NCBI RefSeq assembly: GCF_023703325.1 | Contig: NZ_JAMQGM010000001.1 | Span: 237,745 to 301,744 of the forward strand | Length of the DNA: 64,000 nucleotides | Source of the DNA: Streptomyces meridianus | GTDB taxonomy: Bacteria; Actinomycetota; Actinomycetes; Streptomycetales; Streptomycetaceae | Reading direction: 5' to 3' | Part shown: one piece after another, positions 34,130-42,203 of the stretch | Layout of the letters: the number at the start of each line of letters is the position of its first letter | Position numbering within the stretch: the first letter of the stretch is position 1 | Translations under genes and position numbers: made by a program | The notes under the pieces: model-generated | The model's input: only the letters and a program-made list of their open reading frames with translations | What the model was told of the DNA's origin: nothing | Database searches by the model: none

Positions 34130-37100
34130 TCAGTCCCGCACGGCGTAGGCCTCGACCGACCACAGCGAGTAACCGAAACGGGTCGCCCGCCGCTCGCCCT
34201 GCACCCGCACGAACCGGGTGTCCGGGGCGTCCATCCGGACCGACTCGCGACCTCCGGCGCCGTCCTCGACGGTCGCGGCCGTGCGCCACCGCCGGCCGTC
34301 CTCCGACACCTCCACCCGGTACCGGGACGCGTGGGCGTCCTCCCAGCGCAGGACCACCTGCCCCAGCCGGACCGTGCGGTCCAGCTCCAGCTGCAGCCAG
34401 GCGTCGTCGCGGGCGGTGGACGACCATCGGGTCCCGGAGTCGCCGTCCACGGCGGCCGAGGCCGGGAAGTCCCGGGTCTCGTCGCCGGACGACTCCGCCC
34501 GCGCCCGGCGCGCCAGGTCGGAGCCGCCGGTGCGCGGGAAGGCCCGCACGGTGAGGGTGCGCTCCTCGTCCCCGAAGCGGATCGGCACCTCGTAGTCCCC
34601 GGCCGGGGTACCCGGGCGGACCGTGACCCGGACCGGCACCGACGCGGTGCGGCCCCGGGGCAGTGTGACCTCGTCCGGCACGTCGATGTCGACGCCGTCC
34701 GGTGCTTCGGCGACGATCCTCCCGCGCACGGTCCCGGGTCGGCCGCCGGTCAGCTCCGCCGCCACGGTGCGGGAGGCGCCGCCGATCCCGGCTTCCGTCT
34801 CGCTGCTTCCCATGCGGACCCGGACGGCGGGGTCGTCGGTGAACCAGGGCACCAGATGGCGCACCTCGGGGAGTCGCCCGCCGGACGGTCGGGACAGCCG
34901 TACCGCGTCCGCCCGCACCTCCTTGCCGTCGACCTGGGTCCAGCCGCTGCCGGACAGGTCGCCGAGCCGCTGCCAGCCCTTGCCCGGCACCCGGGCCTCG
35001 ATGCGGGACGCGCCGCCGCCCGGCTCGGCGAGGACGGTCACCGTGTGCAGGGTGCGGACGCGCCCGAACGTCGCGGTCAGGCCGGAGCGGTCCTCGTCCA
35101 GGGCGGACCGGGAGCCCGCCCGGTCCGCGCCGGTCCAGGCGTCCGCGCGATCCAGCGCCCGCTTCAGGAACGTGTCGAGCACTCCCTTGCCCACGGTCGC
35201 GGGCGAGCCGTCGGTCTCCCGGCGCAGCCGCTCCACCTCGCGCTGGGCCTTCCAGGCCGCGGCGCCCTCGTCGCGGCCCTGCGCGGCGAGCATGTCGAGG
35301 GCGTGCTCACCGGCTCGGCCGTACCGGCTCAGCTGGTCCAGCCAGGGGGCGACTTCGGACCGCAGGCTGCCCGCGCCCGCCGGGATCCGGTCCGGTGCTC
35401 CCCGCATCACCCGGAACGCGGCACGCAGTCGCTCCGCCGCCTCGCGCCGCTCCTGTCCTCCGGCCCGGTTGCGGCCCGAGGCGTCGCCCTCCGCCCGCCA
35501 GAACGCCTCGATGAGCGGTCGCAGGTACCCCGATTCCCGGTCCCCGTCGGGGATGCCGTCGGCTCCCGCGAGCTGTGACGCGCTGCTGTTGCCCGCCAGC
35601 GCCTGCAGGGCCGCGCGGGAACGGGCGTTGCCCCCGGACAGGTCGTCGATGGCAGCCTTCCAGGACTCCGACGGCTCGTAACCGCGGGGGTTCCAGGCGT
35701 AGTCGGCGGCGGTGAACAGCGGGATCCGCGAGGCGGACGGCTGCTGCATGGCACTGGCCAGCACCCCGGCGGAGCCGGTCGCCACGGCGGGGTCCCGGCC
35801 GGTGGTCGGGCCGAGGAAGAGCCGGTCCTGCGCGTAGTCGTTGACCGGATAGTTGTCGACCGTGAGCAGCGGATGCTCGAAGGCCTCGCGGGTTTCGACC
35901 AGTTCGCGGCCGGTGATGGTCTCCGGCACCACCCCGACGCCTGTCCAGGCGACCTCGATCCCGGGCCTGAGCCGGGACGCCAGCGCCCGGCGGTAATCCG
36001 TCGAACCGTCCTGGTAGTACTCGGTCGGGAGTACGGACACCGGCTCGGCGCCCGGGTGCCGGCGGTGCAGATGCCGGGCCACGGCGTTCGCCACCCGCGC
36101 CTGCGCCCGTGCGGCGGCGGCCGGACCGTCCCCGAAGGCGGCGCTGTCCTCGTCGCAGTGCCACTCGCTGTAGCTGACGTCCTGGAACTGCAACTGGAAG
36201 GCGCGCACACCCAGCGCCCACATGGCGTCGACCTTCCGCTTCAGTGCGCGCAGGTCCTCGTCGGAGGCGAAACAGAAGGACTGGCCGGGCGCCACGGCCC
36301 AGCCGAGCGTGACGTGGTTGCGCCGGGCGCGGTCGGCCAGCCTGCGGAACTCGTCCCGCTGCCCGGCCGGGTACGGGTCGCGCCAGCGGGTCTGCCGGTA
36401 CGGGTCGTCGCCGGGCGCGTACAGGTAGCGGTTCTGCTTGGTCCGGCCCATGAAGACCAGGTGCTCCAGGCGCTGTTCGAGGGTCCAGGGCTCGCCGAAG
36501 AACGCCTCGGTCGTCCCGCGCACCCCGGTCCCCGGCCAGTCGCGGACCACGGCACCGGCGAACCCGGCCGTGCCGCCGTCGGACACCTTCAACTGCCGCA
36601 GCGTCTGCACCGCGTGGAAGAGTCCGTCCGGACCCGCGCCGTCCAGCGCGGCGGTCTCCCGCCCGTCGATGCGGCCGGCCGCGAGGCGGTAGCCGCCGGA
36701 CGGGAGGTCGCCGCGCTCGGGCGCTCCCAGGTCGTGCAGCGCCTTCCGGGCGCCCGCTCCACCGGCCAGGACCACCAGGTCGCCGCGCTTCAGCGGCGCG
36801 CCGGGACGCACTTCCCGCACCGTGCGGGCCCCGGCGTCCCGGAGCACGTCGCGCAGGGCGTCCAGGGCGTAGCGGTCGGTGTCCTCGCCGGCCACCAGCG
36901 TGACGTCGTCTCCCAGCGGCACGGACGCACCCGCGGCTCGTATCTGCTGCGGACGCGGCCAGACGGACGGCAACCGGCCCTCGGTCTCCCGGTCGGGAGC
37001 GGAGGCGCTGGGGCCGTCCGGTCTCGGTGGAACCGCGTCGGCATGCGGTGCGCCGAGCAGCGATCCGATGACGGCGGCCGCGAGAGCGGTCGTCCCCACG

Positions 37101-37147
37101 ACACGGGCTCTCGCGCAGCCCGATGCCCGAACCCCCCATGTCTGCAC
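34130..37147 (-). CDS. Secreted GH84-like beta-N-acetylglucosaminidase with F5/8-type C domain
   Basis: 1005 residues from a GTG at 37147 (CAGGGGG upstream). An N-terminal secretion signal ends near ADA. A GH20b-like domain (LPSVWPRPQQI onward) precedes the TIM-barrel NAGidase domain (VRGTTEAFFGEPWTLEQRLEH; NRYLYAPGDDPY; GWAVAPGQSF). The family's catalytic Asp-Asp pair should fall in FQLQFQDVSYSEW, where the first Asp is Gln and only the second remains. A helical domain follows, then a NEW3-like beta domain (RGRTASVPVRVTVRPGTPAGDY) and a terminal discoidin-like carbohydrate-binding domain. Expected role: trimming N-acetylglucosaminides from extracellular glycans. The unusual pair leaves activity open. 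Confidence 0.9.
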   Translation of the reverse strand: MQTWGVRASGCARARVVGTTALAAAVIGSLLGAPHADAVPPRPDGPSASAPDRETEGRLPSVWPRPQQIRAAGASVPLGDDVTLVAGEDTDRYALDALRDVLRDAGARTVREVRPGAPLKRGDLVVLAGGAGARKALHDLGAPERGDLPSGGYRLAAGRIDGRETAALDGAGPDGLFHAVQTLRQLKVSDGGTAGFAGAVVRDWPGTGVRGTTEAFFGEPWTLEQRLEHLVFMGRTKQNRYLYAPGDDPYRQTRWRDPYPAGQRDEFRRLADRARRNHVTLGWAVAPGQSFCFASDEDLRALKRKVDAMWALGVRAFQLQFQDVSYSEWHCDEDSAAFGDGPAAAARAQARVANAVARHLHRRHPGAEPVSVLPTEYYQDGSTDYRRALASRLRPGIEVAWTGVGVVPETITGRELVETREAFEHPLLTVDNYPVNDYAQDRLFLGPTTGRDPAVATGSAGVLASAMQQPSASRIPLFTAADYAWNPRGYEPSESWKAAIDDLSGGNARSRAALQALAGNSSASQLAGADGIPDGDRESGYLRPLIEAFWRAEGDASGRNRAGGQERREAAERLRAAFRVMRGAPDRIPAGAGSLRSEVAPWLDQLSRYGRAGEHALDMLAAQGRDEGAAAWKAQREVERLRRETDGSPATVGKGVLDTFLKRALDRADAWTGADRAGSRSALDEDRSGLTATFGRVRTLHTVTVLAEPGGGASRIEARVPGKGWQRLGDLSGSGWTQVDGKEVRADAVRLSRPSGGRLPEVRHLVPWFTDDPAVRVRMGSSETEAGIGGASRTVAAELTGGRPGTVRGRIVAEAPDGVDIDVPDEVTLPRGRTASVPVRVTVRPGTPAGDYEVPIRFGDEERTLTVRAFPRTGGSDLARRARAESSGDETRDFPASAAVDGDSGTRWSSTARDDAWLQLELDRTVRLGQVVLRWEDAHASRYRVEVSEDGRRWRTAATVEDGAGGRESVRMDAPDTRFVRVQGERRATRFGYSLWSVEAYAVRD

Positions 37148-37276
37148 GGCATTTCCCCCTGCTCTCGGTGTCGAATGCGCCCTGAGCCCACCACCCGCCC
37201 GATGCCGTGTCAAACCAACCCCCGCCGCGAGGCGCGCCCTCACCACCGGCACCCGGGCCAGGCCCTCTCCGCGCCC

Positions 37277-37543
37277 CTACGACGGGACAGCCGACGCCCA
37301 CCAGAAGACAAGCCGGTTCGCCATGCTGTCCACCCCCCTGGAAGCTGGATCCAGGCCGAAGTGGTCTTCCAATTCGAACCACAGGAACTCACTGATCTCC
37401 GCCCTCCCCGCCCCGCGTGCCAGGCGGCCGAGAAGAGGACCGATCATGCAGTCGTACTCGTCCCGAACGACGTCCGCGACACCGATGGGGTCCCACTCGT
37501 TCAACAGGTGCCGGAGGCTGTCCTGCGCGTCAAGAGGCTTCAT
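37277..37543 (-). CDS. Small conserved hypothetical protein
   Basis: 88 residues from the ATG at 37543, starting MKPLDAQDSLRHLLNEWDPIGV and ending WWASAVPS. It is an acidic helical protein with an EYDCMIGPLLGRLARG segment, reminiscent of small DUF1871-like bacterial proteins, but I do not assign a name. Codon third positions are less GC-biased (tct, ctt, gaa, ttg occur), suggesting a more recent arrival than its neighbours. No signal peptide. It is upstream of the glycosidase in the same direction, with a 129-base gap. Confidence 0.75.
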   Translation of the reverse strand: MKPLDAQDSLRHLLNEWDPIGVADVVRDEYDCMIGPLLGRLARGAGRAEISEFLWFELEDHFGLDPASRGVDSMANRLVFWWASAVPS

Positions 37544-37613
37544 ACGCCCATGATTCCGCGTGTTCTCGGCGGTCGACCTGGGTGGGGCCGGACGGCGGCC
37601 GGCCCGAGCAGGC

Positions 37614-37733
37614 CCGGAGGGGGCCGGGACGGGACGGCTCTCCCGGCCCGCGCCATCAACGCGACCCCCAGCGCTGTGCACGCCCCCACGGCCGACCCGG
37701 CTGCGACCGGAGGGGGACGGGACGGGACGGCTC
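37614..37733. repeat. Direct repeat, two 27-base copies (26 identical)
   Basis: The copies at 37614-37640 and 37707-37733 start ccggaggggg, end gggacggctc and differ by a single base. They are 93 bp start to start in the gap between the 88-residue protein gene and the amidase gene. No coding use is apparent. Confidence 0.75.
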
Positions 37734-37753
37734 CGGCAGGGGGGCGTAAAACG

Positions 37754-37815
37754 TGATTTGTGGGCCGTCCGTCGAGGTTCGGCCTGGCGACCCCTCGAGC
37801 CCGGCCCGTAAATCA
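37754..37815 (+). promoter_or_regulatory. Long imperfect hairpin in the amidase leader
   Basis: The left arm 37754-37777 begins tgatttgtgggccg; the right arm 37793-37815 ends cggcccgtaaatca. 14 bp pair at the base including two adjacent G-U pairs, then a 4/3 internal loop, then 6 bp (tcgagg) and a 15-base loop. The two wobble pairs exist only in rightward RNA; on the other strand they would be A-C mismatches. It lies 130 bases before the amidase start. It could be a structured leader or a terminator. Confidence 0.5.
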
Positions 37816-37841
37816 TGCAGCCCCCAGAGGAGGTGTCCCGT

Positions 37842-37893
37842 CCCGGCGCCCGACCCCGGCGCCCGACCCCGGCGCCCGACCCCGGCACCTGAC
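37842..37893. repeat. 13-bp tandem repeat, four units
   Basis: The unit cccggcgcccgac occurs three times exactly (37842, 37855, 37868) and a fourth time with two changes (37881-37893), 50 bases before the amidase start. With the 27-base direct repeats and the hairpin, it fills most of the 401-base gap 37544-37944, where I see no gene. Confidence 0.85.
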
Positions 37894-37944
37894 CCCGTCC
37901 CCAACACCCCACGCCCGCCCGGCACGCAGCCGTACCCTGACGCC

Positions 37945-39363
37945 ATGTCCCACCCCCACGAGCTGACGATGCTCGAGCAGGCCGCCGCCATCCGGTCCGG
38001 GGATCTGAGCCCCGTGGAGCTGGCCGAGCACTACCTGCGCCGCATCGAGACGTACGACGCACAGGTCGGCGCCTACCTGACCGTCACCGCCGACCGCGCC
38101 CTGGACGAGGCACGCCGCGCCGAGCGCCTGCTGACCGGCCCCGGAGCGCTGCCGCCGCTCCTCGGCGTGCCGCTGCCGGTCAAGGACCTGACCCCGGTGG
38201 CCGGTGTCCGCTGCACCTTCGGATCCGCCGCGTTCGCCGACACGGTCGCCGAGCCGCAGGACGAGCCCCACCTCGTCTCCCTGCTCCGCGACGCGGGCAC
38301 CGTGATGCTCGGCAAGACGAACACGCCCGAGTTCGGCCTGCCCGCATACACCGAGAGCCGCATCGCCCCGCCCGCCCGCACCCCGTTCGACCTGACCCGC
38401 GGCGCCGGGGGCTCGAGCGGTGGCGCTGCGGCCGCCGTGGCCGCCGGGCTGGCGCCCGCAGCCCAGGGCAGTGACGGCGGCGGTTCGATCCGGATTCCGG
38501 CGAGCGCCTGCGGCCTGGTCGGTTTCAAGCCGAGCCGGGGCCGGGTGAGCCCCGCCCCGCACGGGGACGTCAGCGGGCTCGTCACCGCGGGTCCCCTGAC
38601 CCGCACCGTCCGCGACGCCGCAGCCCTGCTCGACGTCATGGCGGTGCCCGTGCCCGGGGACCCCTGGCAGGTGCCTGTCCCGGAGACCTCCTTCCTCCAG
38701 TGGTGCGACCGGCCGCCGGCCCGTTTGCGCATCGGCCGCTGGTCCCGGCCGGACGTCGAGGGCGTGACCGTCGACCCCGAGGTGCTCGCCGCGTACGAGG
38801 AGACGTCCGCCCTGCTGGCGGCCCTCGGGCACGAGGTGGTCGACGTGCCGCAGCCCCTGCGCCCCGGTGACCGGGACGCGTTCATGCCGGTCTGGGCGGT
38901 GCTCGCCGGCTCCGCACCGGTGCCACCGGAGAAGGAGGACGACCTGCTGCCGCTCACCCGCTGGCTGCGGGAGCTGGGGCGGGGCACGAGCGGCGCTGCC
39001 TACACGCAGGCGCTGGCGGCGATGCAGGTGGTGGGCCGCCGGATCGCCGTGGCCGTGGCGTCGTGTGACGTGGTGCTCACGCCGACTCTCGCCCGGCTTC
39101 CGCAGCCCGTCGGAGCGCTGCGCGACGACGCGGATCCGGCGGCCGACTTCGCGGCGCAGGTCGCCTTCACCCCGTTCACCGGCCCCTGGAACATGGCGGG
39201 CCTCCCGGCGGTGTCGCTGCCGCTGGGCTGGACGGGCGGCGGCCTGCCCGTGGGGATGATGTTGGGCGCGTCCCACGGTGCGGACGGACCACTGCTCGCG
39301 CTTGCGGCACAGCTGGAGGAGGCGGCACCGTGGCGGGGGCGCATACTGCCGATCGCCGGTTAG
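37945..39363 (+). CDS. Amidase-signature family amidohydrolase
   Basis: 472 residues from the ATG at 37945. The Ser-cisSer-Lys triad is present: Lys in PLPVKDLTPVAG (about 80), cis-Ser in GGSSGGAAAAVAAG (about 157) and the nucleophile Ser in GSDGGGSIRIPASACGLVGFKPSRG (about 180). The length is normal for the family. It is soluble. Members cleave amides ranging from acetamide to peptide amides and indoleacetamide; being next to no GatB/GatC, it is not the tRNA-dependent amidotransferase subunit. In-frame codons upstream of 37945 run through the repeats and are not used. No strong ribosome site is seen. Confidence 0.92.
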   Translation: MSHPHELTMLEQAAAIRSGDLSPVELAEHYLRRIETYDAQVGAYLTVTADRALDEARRAERLLTGPGALPPLLGVPLPVKDLTPVAGVRCTFGSAAFADTVAEPQDEPHLVSLLRDAGTVMLGKTNTPEFGLPAYTESRIAPPARTPFDLTRGAGGSSGGAAAAVAAGLAPAAQGSDGGGSIRIPASACGLVGFKPSRGRVSPAPHGDVSGLVTAGPLTRTVRDAAALLDVMAVPVPGDPWQVPVPETSFLQWCDRPPARLRIGRWSRPDVEGVTVDPEVLAAYEETSALLAALGHEVVDVPQPLRPGDRDAFMPVWAVLAGSAPVPPEKEDDLLPLTRWLRELGRGTSGAAYTQALAAMQVVGRRIAVAVASCDVVLTPTLARLPQPVGALRDDADPAADFAAQVAFTPFTGPWNMAGLPAVSLPLGWTGGGLPVGMMLGASHGADGPLLALAAQLEEAAPWRGRILPIAG

Positions 39364-39550
39364 GTCGTAAGAACACCCGTTCGTGACCCGTTTCGCCGCA
39401 ACGGTCTACGCTGTACGACGCGCCCAGCAGTCGAATCGCCCGGGTGGCCCTAGTGTGAGGTGCGCCACGATCGTCGTGCCAACACGCCTGCTGTCGCCAT
39501 CGTTGGGTAGGGCTGCTGTGACCCACTCCCGTCCGCACAAGGAGGAAGCC

Positions 39551-39823
39551 ATGCCCGCCAGCGCGCCGCTGCTTTCCAAACCCGACGACCCCTGCGATAC
39601 CGACGATTTCAATCCGCTCGACCTCGACGGCCTGTCCGACCCGGACAGCGGTCTGGACGGATCGAGCTCCGGCGACTACGCCGAACCGCCGCTGACCAGC
39701 GAGCCGCCGCTCGCGGACGCCGCTCCGCTGACGAGCGAGCCGCCGCTGGGCACCGAGGCCCCCCTGACGAGCGAGCCGACTGCCACCGGGACCGGTGCGG
39801 GGACGGAGTCCACCGAGGTCTGA
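39551..39823 (+). CDS. Small acidic peptide with three 12-residue PLTSEP repeats
   Basis: 90 residues from the ATG at 39551, behind a near-perfect AAGGAGGAAG. The first half is acidic (DDPCDTDDFNPLDLDGLSDPD) with a single Cys; the second half contains three 12-residue units, PPLTSEPPLADA, APLTSEPPLGTE and APLTSEPTATGT. It ends TESTEV. No signal peptide or membrane segment. I do not recognise a family. A leader followed by repeated Thr/Ser/Glu cores is the plan of multi-core RiPP precursors, but no modifying enzyme, protease or transporter lies nearby, and an intrinsically disordered structural peptide fits equally well. The 187-base upstream gap should hold its promoter. Confidence 0.7.
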   Translation: MPASAPLLSKPDDPCDTDDFNPLDLDGLSDPDSGLDGSSSGDYAEPPLTSEPPLADAAPLTSEPPLGTEAPLTSEPTATGTGAGTESTEV

Positions 39824-40021
39824 CGGGCGGGCGCGGCCTCGCACCGCAACGGCGCCGCCACGGCAGGCGACGTCCCCCGACCACACGGCCGAGCCGCCCG
39901 GGAACGCGTTTCCCGTTCCCGCCGAGCCGGAGTCCCGGCACCTCGGCCCCGCGTGAGTGCCGCCCGACCCGTCATCCGCGCGGCGTCAGCCGCGAGCCGC
40001 TCCCCGACACCTCAGTGATCC

Positions 40022-40048
40022 CGGCCGGCCGGCCCCTCCGGCCGGCCG
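40022..40048. terminator. 11-bp perfect hairpin between the repeat peptide and the small membrane protein
   Basis: The arms cggccggccgg (40022-40032) and complement (40038-40048) enclose cccct. The two flanking genes converge. The 480-base gap 39824-40303 also has a GGGAAC/GTTCCC dyad near 39899, two copies of gccgggtccgg near 40098-40130 and the hairpin at 40248. I see no gene in it. Confidence 0.55.
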
Positions 40049-40247
40049 TTCCCATGCCCGGACCGGAAGGACCGGGCGGGGACGGCCGTTAAGCGGCCGG
40101 GTCCGGCCCGTGAAGCAGCCGGGTCCGGCGACGTGGGGGCCCGCCGCAGCCGCTGAGTACGCCGGTGCGGCAGAACCTCGAGTCCGCAGGGCCGGACCGG
40201 CGCGCCGGGGCCGGCCACGGCGTGGGCATCGGCCCCGCGCATGGCGA

Positions 40248-40280
40248 AGGCGCCCGGCAGCTCAACGAGTCCGGGCGCCT
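40248..40280 (-). terminator. Hairpin terminator after the small membrane protein
   Basis: The 10-bp perfect arms aggcgcccgg (40248-40257) and ccgggcgcct (40271-40280) have a 13-base loop and lie 23 bases past the stop at 40304. Confidence 0.65.
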
Positions 40281-40303
40281 CGACGCCTGTGGGGGGGGTG
40301 GCG

Positions 40304-40555
40304 TCAGCCGTGCTTCTTCTTGGCGGCCTTCTCGCCCACCACCACGAGCGCGGCGATCACGAGGAACGCAACGACAGGTGTGATGACGAAGAGGCCGAGC
40401 GTCTCGGCGACGCTCAGGCCCGTGCCCGGGTCGTCGCCGTCGTCGCGGTAGGTCGCGAACGCGGGGTTCGACATCAGCATCATCAGGACCGTGCCGGCGG
40501 ACACGGTTCCGGCGCGCAGCGCATTCTTCTTGTCCAGGTTGCTCACGCCACTCAA
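40304..40555 (-). CDS. Small single-pass membrane protein
   Basis: 83 residues from the ATG at 40555. A positively charged start (MSGVSNLDKKNALRAG) leads to a first hydrophobic stretch (TVSAGTVLMMLMSNPAFA) that looks like a cleavable signal (SNPAFA-TY). An acidic linker (DDGDDPGTG) and a membrane helix (GLFVITPVVAFLVIAALVVVG) follow, with a Lys-rich cytoplasmic tail (EKAAKKKHG). I do not know a function. Divergent from tetR with 92 bases between the starts, so the TetR protein could act on both promoters. Confidence 0.8.
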   Translation of the reverse strand: MSGVSNLDKKNALRAGTVSAGTVLMMLMSNPAFATYRDDGDDPGTGLSVAETLGLFVITPVVAFLVIAALVVVGEKAAKKKHG

Positions 40556-40612
40556 CCTAGCGAACCCCTCGGCGGCCTGCGCGGCCGGGGTGCGGTCGGC
40601 GCACGGCCTCGC

Positions 40613-40641
40613 TTGACATTCTGACGTTTCATACTCATATT
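40613..40641 (+). promoter_or_regulatory. tetR promoter with overlapping dyad, probably leaderless
   Basis: A perfect -35 TTGACA (40613-40618), a 17-base spacer and CATATT (40636-40641) as -10 place transcription start at or next to the ATG at 40648, so the mRNA would have no leader. CTGAC (40621-40625) and GTCAG (40642-40646) form a dyad across the -10 region that could be the TetR operator. Confidence 0.6.
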
Positions 40642-40647
40642 GTCAGC

Positions 40648-41274
40648 ATGACGGAGGGTGAGCGGATCGAGAAGATCCTGAACGCGGCGTACACGTGCTT
40701 CACCCGGCACGGCGTGCGGCGCACGACCATGGACGACATCGCCCGTGCGGCAGGCATGTCCCGCCCGGCCGTCTACCAGTACGTCCGCAACAAGCAGGAC
40801 GCCTTCCGCCGCCTCGCGCAGCACCTGCTGGACCGTGCCCTCGCCGAGGCCCGCACCGCCGCGGGCGACGACGGCCCGCTGGACGACCGGCTGGCGGCCG
40901 TCCTCGAGTCGAAGATCGCCCTGGCCCGGGACCTGTGGCGGGACAGCCCGGCGCATGCCGCCGAACTGCTCGGTGAGGACGCGCGGCTGTCCGAGGACCT
41001 GATCGGCGACTACAACGACGCCATGCGTGCCCTGCTCGTCGAGGTGATGGACGGCACCGTCCCGCGCCCGGACGCATCCGAGTTCGCCGAGGTCCTGCTC
41101 GCCCTCGCCCGCGGCATCGAGGCCGATCTGTCCGACCCCGAGGCTCCGCTCAGGCGTCTGCGCCAGGGCGTCGCACTGCTCGTCGCGGGCCTCGCCCACC
41201 AGCAGGACCCCCGACGCCGGCAGGGCCCCGGACCCCGGACCACCTCCAAGACCCCCTCCCAGGAGCAGACGTGA
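40648..41274 (+). CDS. TetR family transcriptional regulator
   Basis: 208 residues from the ATG at 40648. The TetR helix-turn-helix is standard: ILNAAYTCFTRHGVRRTTMDDIARAAGMSRPAVYQYVRNKQDAF. The C-terminal ligand domain (about 60-180) is divergent and gives no ligand. The last 20 residues are basic and low-complexity (RRRQGPGPRTTSKTPSQEQT). The stop overlaps the GTG of the SDR gene (GTGA), so the two are translationally coupled, and TetR probably represses this two-gene operon and itself through the dyad at its promoter. No ribosome site precedes the ATG, in line with leaderless translation. Confidence 0.95.
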   Translation: MTEGERIEKILNAAYTCFTRHGVRRTTMDDIARAAGMSRPAVYQYVRNKQDAFRRLAQHLLDRALAEARTAAGDDGPLDDRLAAVLESKIALARDLWRDSPAHAAELLGEDARLSEDLIGDYNDAMRALLVEVMDGTVPRPDASEFAEVLLALARGIEADLSDPEAPLRRLRQGVALLVAGLAHQQDPRRRQGPGPRTTSKTPSQEQT

Positions 41275-42119
41275 CCGCAGCCCCCACCACAGCCGTCCTC
41301 GTCACCGGCACTTCCTCCGGCATCGGCCGCGCCGCCGTCCAGCGGCTCGCCGCCCGCCCCGGCCTCACGGTGTACGCCACTGCCCGCCGGCCGGAGGACA
41401 TAGCGGACCTCGCCGGGACCGGCGCCCGGACCCTCGCCCTGGACGTCACCGACGAGAAGTCCATGCGCGCCGCCGTGGAAGCGGTCGAGGCCGAGCACGG
41501 CGCCGTCGGCGTCCTCGTCAACAACGCAGGCTACGGCGCGTACGGCACCGTCGAGGAGGCCGATCTCGACGCCGTGCGGCGGCAGTTCGAAACCAACGTG
41601 TTCGGCCTCTCCCGGATGACCCAGCTGGTGCTTCCCGGCATGCGCGCCGCCGGACGCGGCCGCATCGTCAACATCGGTTCCATGGGCGGCCGCTTCACCT
41701 TCCCGGCCGGCGGTTACTACCACGCGAGCAAGTACGCGGTGGAGGCGCTCAGCGACGCCCTGCGCTTCGAGGCCGCGCCGTTCGGGATCAAGGTCAGCCT
41801 CATCGAACCCGGACTGATCCGGACCCGGTTCGGCTCCGCCGCGACGACCTCCCTCGCCGGCTCCGCCGCCCCCTCCGGGCCGTACGCCACCCTCAACACC
41901 GTCGTCGAACGTCAGATCGCCGGGGCCTACGCCTCGCCCCTGCTGGCAGCTCGCCCCGAGGCCGTCGCCCGGGTGATCGAGCGCGCGGCCCTGTCCGTCC
42001 GGCCCCGTCCGCGCTACGTCGTCACCCCCGCCGCCAAGGTCCTGGTGCACACCCGGAGGCTGTTCGGGGACCGTGCCTTCGACGCCCTCCTGAAGCTGCA
42101 GTTCCGCGGCGCCTCCTGA
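41271..42119 (+). CDS. Short-chain dehydrogenase/reductase
   Basis: 282 residues from the GTG at 41271. Classical SDR motifs: cofactor loop TGTSSGIG (about 12-19), NNAGYG (about 83-88), catalytic Ser in NIGSMGG (about 135), and YYHASK with Tyr and Lys (about 148-152), then PGLIRTRFG. Arg at the end of the second strand (TARRPEDI) suggests NADP(H). A C-terminal extension (about 225-282) resembles the actinobacterial SDRs that act on fatty or steroid-like substrates, but no substrate can be named. Co-expressed with and controlled by the upstream TetR regulator. Confidence 0.93.
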   Translation: MTAAPTTAVLVTGTSSGIGRAAVQRLAARPGLTVYATARRPEDIADLAGTGARTLALDVTDEKSMRAAVEAVEAEHGAVGVLVNNAGYGAYGTVEEADLDAVRRQFETNVFGLSRMTQLVLPGMRAAGRGRIVNIGSMGGRFTFPAGGYYHASKYAVEALSDALRFEAAPFGIKVSLIEPGLIRTRFGSAATTSLAGSAAPSGPYATLNTVVERQIAGAYASPLLAARPEAVARVIERAALSVRPRPRYVVTPAAKVLVHTRRLFGDRAFDALLKLQFRGAS

Positions 42120-42144
42120 ACCGCGGCGGCGCCCGTCCCGCACA

Positions 42145-42190
42145 CGGCCGGGCCCCGTCCACCAACCAACGGGTGGACGGGGCCCGGCCG
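42145..42190. terminator. Long hairpin between the SDR gene and pepN
   Basis: A 19-bp perfect stem (42145-42163 with 42172-42190) around an 8-base loop lies between the SDR stop (42119) and the convergent pepN stop (42204). It can serve both strands. Confidence 0.85.
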
Positions 42191-42203
42191 GCAACCGCCG
42201 CCG

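Noticed and set aside
37842..37893. CRISPR-like array
   Set aside because: The units are only 13 bp and directly adjacent with no spacers; this is a simple tandem repeat.
37945..39363. GatA subunit of the tRNA-dependent amidotransferase
   Set aside because: No gatB or gatC nearby and the sequence fits a stand-alone amidase-signature enzyme.
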